From positions 1 through 54,022 of the forward strand of contig MGJF01000001.1 in assembly GCA_001794125.1 (NCBI GenBank): a stretch of DNA of 54,022 bases, read 5' to 3'. The DNA comes from Candidatus Yanofskybacteria bacterium RIFCSPHIGHO2_01_FULL_43_32 (GTDB lineage: Bacteria > Patescibacteriota > Minisyncoccia > 2-02-FULL-40-12 > GWA2-44-9). A program made the translations under genes and the position numbers. This document shows positions 47,258 to 54,022 of this stretch, in pieces. A model generated the notes under the pieces. That model saw only the letters and a list, made by a program, of their open reading frames with translations. It was not told the DNA's origin and did not search any database. Every line of letters starts with the position of its first letter. Position 1 is the first letter of the stretch.

Positions 47258-48991
47258 ATGCAATTTCTATACAACTACAATCAACTTCTGAAATGGCTGG
47301 TTTTTCTGGCTCTTTTGCTGGCTATCGTCAGCTTTCTTTCGTTCTGGTTTGGAAGTCCGTCTTTTTCCGAGTCAGGAGTAAAATTAATCATAGAAGGGCC
47401 GACCCAGGTATTGGTTGGCGATGAGGTTATTTATAAACTCAAATATTCAAATGATACCAAATTAGATTTAAATAATATGAGCTTCAAGTTCACTTATCCC
47501 GATGATTCGGTTGTTTTGAAAGACGGGACAGCGGTTACGAACCTTTCGGAAATATTCACGGTGGACCGGTTGTCTCCCGGACAGTCGGCGGAAAAAGAGT
47601 TCACGGCTTTTCTTGTCGGCGACAGAGGAAACATCAAGACAGCCAAAGCGGAGCTTTCTTATTGGGCCGGAGATTTAAGGACAGCTTTTCAGAAAACAAC
47701 TTCAATTTCTTCGACGATAATCGGTCTGCCGGTATCGCTTACCTTATCCGCGCCGCCGAATTCCGTTCCCGGTCAGGCGATCAACTATGTTTTGGATTAC
47801 AGAAACGAATCCAGCGACGATATCTATGATTTAAGATTTGAATTTGATTATCCCGACGGATTTAACGTCCAAAAATCCGCTCCCTCGCCGAACGCGGGGA
47901 ATTATATCTGGATCATTCCCGTTCTAAAAAAGAACAACGGCGGAAGGATAAGCATTACCGGAACTTTGAGCGGAAAAGAAGGGGAAACAAAGAATGTTTT
48001 AGTGGCGCTGAAAAGAAAAATAGGCGGCCAGTATGTTAATTACGAAAAAGCCGAAACTTCTTCGGTTATCGCCAATCCCTTGCTCGGCGCGGATGTGCTG
48101 GTTAACGACTCTTCCGATTATTCCGCTTTTGCCGGCGATGATTTAAATTATGCGGTCAAATATTCCAACAATTCCAACTACAATCTTGTCGGAGTAAATC
48201 TGACGATAAAACTGGAAGGCGAGATGTATGATATCTCAAGCTTGGACACGAAAGGCGGCTATTATGACAGCTCAAACGGCACAATTCTTTGGAATGCGAG
48301 CACTGTGCCGGATTTTGCCAACTTGGCTCCCAACAAAAAGGGACTGGTATCTTTCAGGATTAAACTCAAAAGCAGTATTCCTTCCGGTTCAACCGGTTCC
48401 AAGAATCTTTTTGTCAGAGCTTCAGCGAGATTAAACACCCCCAATGTTCCGTCCGATGTCGGCGGAGACGAGATTTTCGCGGAATCAAGTTTGGTAACCA
48501 AAATATCCACCCAGCCGACATTAAAACAAATTGCTTACTATAGCGATCCGGCCTTTGGTTCAGCCGGACCCTTACCTCCCGAAGTCGGAAAAGACACGAC
48601 CCTTACTATTCATTGGCAGATTTCCAATCCCGGAAATGATATGAGCGGGGTTAAAATAACCGGCACATTGCCGGCAGGGGTGATCTGGAAGAGTGTCGTC
48701 AGCGTCGGTGCGGGCCAGCCGGAACCGGCTTTCAACGCAAACACTTCCGAAGTGACATGGAATTTAGGCGTTCTGCCGCAGGGAATCGGCGTGACCGGAG
48801 CCAAGTATGAGGCAAGTTTTCAGGTGAGCGTAAAACCGTCAATCAATCAAAAAGGGAATCCGATACTCCTGATAAAGGATTCTAAACTTTCAGGGACAGA
48901 CACCTTCACAAAGCAAAACATAATCGTTCCTGATAGGGATATTACAACTAACGATCTTGTAGACCGTCCAGGAGAAGGAACGGTAAAATAA
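47258..48991 (+). CDS. Membrane-anchored surface protein with DUF11-like repeats
   Basis: N-terminal TM; repeated 'Y.V.Y.N.S...L..V...' beta-sandwich-type repeats. Confidence 0.7.
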   Translation: MQFLYNYNQLLKWLVFLALLLAIVSFLSFWFGSPSFSESGVKLIIEGPTQVLVGDEVIYKLKYSNDTKLDLNNMSFKFTYPDDSVVLKDGTAVTNLSEIFTVDRLSPGQSAEKEFTAFLVGDRGNIKTAKAELSYWAGDLRTAFQKTTSISSTIIGLPVSLTLSAPPNSVPGQAINYVLDYRNESSDDIYDLRFEFDYPDGFNVQKSAPSPNAGNYIWIIPVLKKNNGGRISITGTLSGKEGETKNVLVALKRKIGGQYVNYEKAETSSVIANPLLGADVLVNDSSDYSAFAGDDLNYAVKYSNNSNYNLVGVNLTIKLEGEMYDISSLDTKGGYYDSSNGTILWNASTVPDFANLAPNKKGLVSFRIKLKSSIPSGSTGSKNLFVRASARLNTPNVPSDVGGDEIFAESSLVTKISTQPTLKQIAYYSDPAFGSAGPLPPEVGKDTTLTIHWQISNPGNDMSGVKITGTLPAGVIWKSVVSVGAGQPEPAFNANTSEVTWNLGVLPQGIGVTGAKYEASFQVSVKPSINQKGNPILLIKDSKLSGTDTFTKQNIIVPDRDITTNDLVDRPGEGTVK

Positions 48992-49051
48992 GTTAAATAA
49001 ACAACAAAACACGGGATTCTGTCCTGTGTTTTGTTGTTAACTATATTATTT

Positions 49052-50293
49052 TTATTTACTAAAATCCTCTGGTCCGATAGCGGTAATGACTGCCTTTTCT
49101 GGAACCAGATAAGTATCTATAACCCTCACAATTTCATCGTATGAGATACTATTAATTTCAGAAATATATTCTTCTGGGGTGAAAAGTTTGGCTTGGGCAA
49201 TAAATCCAGCCGATAAAAAACCTGTTTGATTATAAGGGTTTGCGATACGAAGTTTGAATGCGCCAATAAGTCGCAACTTTATTCCGCTCAAGAGGTCTTC
49301 AGTGAATGAGCTTTTCAAATTATGAAAAATATCTTTAATCGCTTCAATGGTTTCCTTGGGCTTGCTTGTGGAAGTTTGAATTCTAAATAACCCGGCATCG
49401 TTAAAGGTCGTGTTGATTAAACCGACTGCATATACGAGGCCACGCTTGTGCCGAAGTTCTTCTGCAAGAACAGAGGATCCTCCAAAATTTAGAAAATTTT
49501 GTAATATATCTAATGCCGCCAATTCTTTAATTTTTTCGGCTGATATTGTCAAAAAATTGTAGGCTACGAGGGTTTGTTTTGTGTCTTTGGCGTAAAAATA
49601 AGGTCCTTGGTTAACAGAATTGAAGACCACGGACTGTACGATATCTGATTTTTCAGACGACCATTCATTAAAATATTTCTTAGCCAATACAATTGCCCTA
49701 TCGTGGTCCATGTTACCGGATATTACCAAAGCGGCGCGGCTGGGAAGAAGAAATTTTTCTTTATAGGTCCTAAGTTTGTCGCTACTTGCGCTCTTAATAG
49801 ATTCCACATCGCCCAGGATATTGGTTGCCAAAGGGTGGCCGCTAAATAGCTTTTCAAAGGTAAACCGTCCAAAAAAAGATTCGGTATTATCATCTGCTCT
49901 TTTCAATTCTTCAATAATAACTTTTTTCTCATTCTCAAGAGTTACGGAGTCTATTAAAGAGTTCAGGAACATATCGGATAATAATTCCAAAAGTTCTTCG
50001 GCGTAATTATCAGCGGCCTGTAATATCATTACAAGTGACTCTCTTGATGTGTACGCATTTTTATATCCTCCCTTGCTATCAATCTCTTGGGCAAGAAGAA
50101 CAGGGCTAGGACGTTTCGTTGTCCCTTTTAATAGCATGTGCTCAAGAATATGGGCATATCCTTTCTGGTGCTCTTCTTCATAACGAGAACCTGCCTTAAA
50201 AACTAACTGAATATCAACAATCGGGACTGATTTGTCCTCGTGGGTTATTATTCTAAGACCGTTGTCTAGAACAGATTCTTTGTATTTGCTCAT
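49052..50293 (-). CDS. M16 family (insulinase/pitrilysin) zinc peptidase
   Basis: 'HILEHMLLKGT' (HxxEH) and downstream conserved E region. Confidence 0.93.
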   Translation of the reverse strand: MSKYKESVLDNGLRIITHEDKSVPIVDIQLVFKAGSRYEEEHQKGYAHILEHMLLKGTTKRPSPVLLAQEIDSKGGYKNAYTSRESLVMILQAADNYAEELLELLSDMFLNSLIDSVTLENEKKVIIEELKRADDNTESFFGRFTFEKLFSGHPLATNILGDVESIKSASSDKLRTYKEKFLLPSRAALVISGNMDHDRAIVLAKKYFNEWSSEKSDIVQSVVFNSVNQGPYFYAKDTKQTLVAYNFLTISAEKIKELAALDILQNFLNFGGSSVLAEELRHKRGLVYAVGLINTTFNDAGLFRIQTSTSKPKETIEAIKDIFHNLKSSFTEDLLSGIKLRLIGAFKLRIANPYNQTGFLSAGFIAQAKLFTPEEYISEINSISYDEIVRVIDTYLVPEKAVITAIGPEDFSK

Positions 50294-50311
50294 GTCGTAA
50301 TGTTATTAAAA

Positions 50312-50342
50312 AAAGAGGGTGTCCGCAAGGAACACCCTCGGC
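50312..50342 (-). terminator. Terminator of the small-peptide operon
   Basis: Minus strand GAGGGTGTTCCTTGCGGACACCCTCTTTTTTT. Confidence 0.85.
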
Positions 50343-50351
50343 AGTACGGAG

Positions 50352-50429
50352 TTAGTTGGCCGCCTGCCCGTCGCCACCCGGCAGGTTTTCCTGCTCGGTG
50401 GCCGCTTCGTCGTCCCACCAGCGCCTCAT
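50352..50429 (-). CDS. small peptide, 25 aa (MRRWWDDEAATEQENLPGGDGQAAN)
   Basis: ATG preceded by AGGAGGTGATATCA; followed by terminator. Confidence 0.6.
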   Translation of the reverse strand: MRRWWDDEAATEQENLPGGDGQAAN

Positions 50430-50496
50430 TGATATCACCTCCTCTCAAAGTGTCTTGATGAGATTGGGGACTGAGGGAAAAGGTGCGTGGCTCTGC

Positions 50497-50586
50497 CTAT
50501 TTGCAGGCCTCGACGCCCCCATCCGGTCTCCCGTCTTCCGGGAACGTGATGTCTCCGACTTCGCTGTGCTTGTGAAACAACCGCAT
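50497..50586 (-). CDS. small peptide, 29 aa (MRLFHKHSEVGDITFPEDGRPDGGVEACK)
   Basis: ATG preceded by AAAGGATTGAGGTGATACC. Confidence 0.55.
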   Translation of the reverse strand: MRLFHKHSEVGDITFPEDGRPDGGVEACK

Positions 50587-50711
50587 GGTATCACCTCAAT
50601 CCTTTCTGCTCGATTTGCTCTATTCCGGAATACCGACGACTCGAGTCGGCATATTAAGCCCCATGCTCCGGCTTAGAGAAGGGGGTCAAGGCAGACCCAC
50701 CTCTGGTCTTA

Positions 50712-50740
50712 AATTTAACATGATTTATAGATTATGTCAA
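50712..50740 (-). promoter_or_regulatory. Sigma70-type promoter for the small-peptide operon
   Basis: TTGACA - 17 nt - TAAATT on the minus strand. Confidence 0.5.
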
Positions 50741-50780
50741 GTATCGACTCTCGGGCGATTTTTGTGTATTATTTCATTAA

Positions 50781-52106
50781 ATGAATAAAGATAATTCAAA
50801 TTTACTGGAAAAAATAGTTTCGTTATGTAAACGCAGAGGTTTTATATTTCCGGGCTCGGAGATTTACGGAGGACTAAGGGGTACTTGGGATTATGGGCCT
50901 CTTGGTTCTGAATTAAAATTCAATCTCAAGCAATCTTGGTGGGATTACATGGTTCGCGAGCGCGACAATGTTTTTCCTATGAATGCGTCCATCATGATGA
51001 ATCCGCGAGTGTGGGAAGCATCGGGTCACGTGGCTTCATTCACTGATCCGCTTATAGAATGCAAAACCTGCCATGAACGTTTTCGCGCCGACAAACAAGA
51101 AGATATAAAAGAACACGAAGAAAGGCATGCTAAAAATAAAGAAAAAGTTGAATGGACTGAACCGAAACAGTTTAACATTCTCGTAGAAGCAAAGTTGGGT
51201 GTGATTGAGGGAGAAAAAACTACAGTATATTTGCGTGGAGAGATTACGCAAGGTGTACATGTTAATTTTAAAAACATTGTTGATTCCATGCACCCAAAAA
51301 TTCCTTTTGGTGTTGCCCAGATTGGAAAGGCCTTCCGCAACGAGATTACGCCTCGCAACTTTATATTTCGTTCGCGAGAATTTGAACAGATGGAAATGCA
51401 AACATATGTGAAGCCGGACGAAAAAGAAGCAATGGAAATGTTTGAAGCCATGAAGAATTTTAGAATGAAGTGGTATCTTGACCTCGGCATGAATAAAAAG
51501 AAACTTCGTTTTCGTGAGCATGCCCCGGATGAGCGGGCACATTATGCCAGAGCTGCTTGGGATATTGAATACGAGACCCCTTGGGGCTGGGATGAGGCAG
51601 AGGGAATTCATCATCGAGGCGATTGGGACCTCTCTCGACACTCGCAATTCAGCGGGCAGGACTTATCTTATTTTGACCAAGAAGCTAAGGAGAGGTTTAT
51701 TCCATGGGTTATCGAAACATCAGCCGGTGTTGAACGGCCACTGTTATATTTTTTGTTGGATGCATACACAGAAGAAGGTGATCGCGTGGTTCTTAAATTG
51801 CATCCAAAATTAGCCCCCTATAAAGCGGCGGTGTTTCCGTTGTTGAAAAACAAACCTGAATTGGTAGCTAAAGCCCAGGGAATATACAAAGAACTAAAAA
51901 ATAATTTCACAGTTGCTTGGGATGAGAGGGGAAATATAGGTAAGCGCTATTTTGCCCAAGACGAGATAGGAACCCCGTGCTGTATTACAATTGATTTCCA
52001 AACTCTTGAAGACGATACTGTCACCATCCGCGACAGAGATACGATGAAGCAGGAGAGGGTGAGGGCAGATGAACTAAATGAAATTTTAAAGAAAATGGCC
52101 GATTGA
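50781..52106 (+). CDS. glyS: Glycyl-tRNA synthetase (alpha2 type)
   Basis: 'KRRGFIFPGSEIYGGLRGTWDYGPLGSELK', 'PFGVAQIGKAFRNEITPRNFIFRSREFEQMEMQ'. Confidence 0.95.
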   Translation: MNKDNSNLLEKIVSLCKRRGFIFPGSEIYGGLRGTWDYGPLGSELKFNLKQSWWDYMVRERDNVFPMNASIMMNPRVWEASGHVASFTDPLIECKTCHERFRADKQEDIKEHEERHAKNKEKVEWTEPKQFNILVEAKLGVIEGEKTTVYLRGEITQGVHVNFKNIVDSMHPKIPFGVAQIGKAFRNEITPRNFIFRSREFEQMEMQTYVKPDEKEAMEMFEAMKNFRMKWYLDLGMNKKKLRFREHAPDERAHYARAAWDIEYETPWGWDEAEGIHHRGDWDLSRHSQFSGQDLSYFDQEAKERFIPWVIETSAGVERPLLYFLLDAYTEEGDRVVLKLHPKLAPYKAAVFPLLKNKPELVAKAQGIYKELKNNFTVAWDERGNIGKRYFAQDEIGTPCCITIDFQTLEDDTVTIRDRDTMKQERVRADELNEILKKMAD

Positions 52107-52141
52107 CCCGCTCAAGCTTTGCTTCACAAAATTTAGGCTGG

Positions 52142-52171
52142 TTGACAAGGTGGCCTTTTTAATAGTATAAT
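52142..52171 (+). promoter_or_regulatory. Sigma70-type promoter
   Basis: TTGACA - 18 nt - TATAAT. Confidence 0.7.
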
Positions 52172-52280
52172 ATTAACTCAATCGTAGCTGTATTACCGTG
52201 GATTTCCAGACCCTTGACTAATTCGTATAAATAAGTTATAAAAAGCAGTAAGTTTTGTTGCTTGAAAACAAGGAGCTAAA

Positions 52281-53219
52281 TTGAATATCCGGAGAATTTT
52301 TGTCGTTTTGTTCGCGGCCGTTTTGACGGCGGCTTGCGGCAGAGATTCCAATTTCTCCATTCCGACCGCGCCCGGCGCGATTCCGGGAGAAAACAGCTGG
52401 CAGGGCAGAATTCCGTGGTCGCCTTACATGGTCATCCATAACGATGCCGGGGCATTATCCGGATACCAGACAGCTGTCAGAGAGCTGATGGCCCATGACG
52501 CGATACGCGGAGCAAGGGTCGGGATGTCCGAGTCCGAAGTTATGAATAACAGTCCGAACATCATCAACCAGTGGCTGGCCGCGCAGGGCCTGGAATTGTT
52601 GGTCATCGTGGACAATTACCTTTTGTTCCACGACAATCTCGAAGAGATAATGGACAGGGTTATCGCTTTGCATCCCGGAGCCACCACTTTTCAAATAGGG
52701 AATGAGATTACGACTATTCTTCCGAAGACCGGCCGGACCACCACCATTGAAGAATATATGAAAGCGTTCCGCCGCATTTACGACCATGTTTCGGTTAAAT
52801 ATCCGAACATTACGCTTGTAAGCCAGTCGACCATCAGCGCCGAAACATACGGCTCGCAAGAGCTTGAAAAAATGGTAGGCCTGGGATTGATCCGGATGTC
52901 TCCCCAACGGGTGATTATCGGGATGAACGTTTACGGCGGACCGACTGTCGCCGGCAACGCTTCGGTCATCAACTCGCAGCTTCGTTCGTACCGCGTTTGG
53001 GTGACGGAGAGCGGCTCGCTTGATCCCGACCGGCAGGTCGGCCATGTCGCGAACTCTTACCCGGCGCTTCGCAATCAGCTCCGCGCGGAGCGTATCTACT
53101 GGTACGCTCTTTGGGCGGGGGATACGGGACAGGATAACGGTTTCGGCCTCATCAAAAATCCTTACAACCCTCCGTTGTGGGAAAGCCCGCTTTACCAAAT
53201 TCTTACGGGAAAGAGATAG
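52281..53219 (+). CDS. Lipoprotein with glycoside-hydrolase-like (TIM-barrel) features
   Basis: TTG start after AAGGAG; lipobox 'LTAACG'; 'FQIGNEITT', 'WVTESGS', 'IYWYALWAGD'. Confidence 0.65.
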   Translation: MNIRRIFVVLFAAVLTAACGRDSNFSIPTAPGAIPGENSWQGRIPWSPYMVIHNDAGALSGYQTAVRELMAHDAIRGARVGMSESEVMNNSPNIINQWLAAQGLELLVIVDNYLLFHDNLEEIMDRVIALHPGATTFQIGNEITTILPKTGRTTTIEEYMKAFRRIYDHVSVKYPNITLVSQSTISAETYGSQELEKMVGLGLIRMSPQRVIIGMNVYGGPTVAGNASVINSQLRSYRVWVTESGSLDPDRQVGHVANSYPALRNQLRAERIYWYALWAGDTGQDNGFGLIKNPYNPPLWESPLYQILTGKR

Positions 53220-53223
53220 GACA

Positions 53224-53910
53224 ATGAAAAAGTGTCTGCCGTTCATTACCGCGGGAATCTTGTTTTTTGCGCCCGGAGTTCACGCCCAGGACGCGCAGAA
53301 GAAACAAACCGAAGATATTGTGAATAAATCGGGAGGTTTGTATCTGGAATTTCGCCTCATTCACGATGAAGGAAGCGCCGGAAAGGCGGCGTTCGTCGCC
53401 AATTCAGCAGGCGTGGAAATGATGAACTATTTCGACAGGAACCGTCTCGGCATATCGGGCTACGCCGTCGCATATAAGAAATACCTGAACCATGACGGAG
53501 CCACCGGCCACTTCTTGGGAGGCAAGGCGTTCCGGGAATTCAAAACCGGCCCCGTCGGACTGAAGCTCGCCACGGGTTTTGAATGGGGAAATCCTTCCGG
53601 AAAGTTCGACAAGACGGGCTATTCATACGGCCCGGAAGGCAAACTCCTTTCGTACAGGCACGTTTTTGAAAAAAGAAATTCCGGTATTCCCGGAGTTAAA
53701 CCGTCGCATGACGCCGTTTGGCGCCCGGTCGCGGACTTCAGCGTGGTCAAACGCAGAAAAGCCGTTATCATAGAAGCGGGGATACGCGCGAACATTATGC
53801 GTTTCGGCGTGGACGACTACGATCTGGCGGGGAATGGATTCGCTTTCTCGTCCCGGGACAGGTTGACGGTAGTTCCGTCCGTATTCATAGGTCTCGGATT
53901 TAAGATATAA
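53224..53910 (+). CDS. Secreted hypothetical protein
   Basis: Signal peptide 'MKKCLPFITAGILFFAPGVHAQ'; SD AGGA; coupled to the upstream lipoprotein gene. Confidence 0.65.
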   Translation: MKKCLPFITAGILFFAPGVHAQDAQKKQTEDIVNKSGGLYLEFRLIHDEGSAGKAAFVANSAGVEMMNYFDRNRLGISGYAVAYKKYLNHDGATGHFLGGKAFREFKTGPVGLKLATGFEWGNPSGKFDKTGYSYGPEGKLLSYRHVFEKRNSGIPGVKPSHDAVWRPVADFSVVKRRKAVIIEAGIRANIMRFGVDDYDLAGNGFAFSSRDRLTVVPSVFIGLGFKI

Positions 53911-54022
53911 CGGCCCCCAAAGGCCGTTTTTTGATGTCTTGACTTTTCCCACGAAAAAGAGTATAATTAAAGCATAGTCAGGGTACGGCAAGACATTCAG
54001 CTTTGCCCAACCCCCAAACAAC

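Noticed and set aside
53990-54022. Possible truncated third family 2 copy at the window edge (CCCAACCCCCAAACAAC)
   Set aside because: Resembles the CCACCCAAACAACC start of copy E but is too short to support; needs downstream sequence.

Overview
The gene content looks like a reduced bacterial chromosome of the Candidate Phyla Radiation / Patescibacteria (Parcubacteria-like) type; this is inferred from gene style, not from a search. Housekeeping genes recognised: rplS, rluD-like, ftsH, rpsA, gyrA (with an HNH intein), valS, tsaD, rplT-rpmI-infC, tmRNA/smpB, htrA, clpP-like, argS, ileS, recO, glyS. There are eight tRNAs (one is a rare tRNA-Ile with anticodon UAU) and a cluster of VirB2/TrbC-like small membrane proteins. 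Main points from the hunt: (1) a histidine-phosphatase domain with all visible catalytic motifs embedded inside IleRS; (2) a family of structured intergenic elements, three copies near 13.4, 15.1 and 36.8 kb, whose stems covary while the loops GCTTGGTTCT and CGCYGGA stay fixed; (3) a second structured family upstream of smpB and recO; (4) several larger structured intergenic regions (1.07-1.35, 6.26-6.64, 20.04-20.56 kb); (5) short palindromes and 7-nt tandem repeats inserted in frame in conserved genes (argS, valS, tsaD, ileS, htrA, an MBL gene), similar in concept to Rickettsia palindromic elements; (6) a two-peptide small-ORF operon with its own promoter, consensus Shine-Dalgarno sequences and terminator, next to an M16 peptidase gene. 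All calls were made by eye from the sequence; no searches or folding programs were run.
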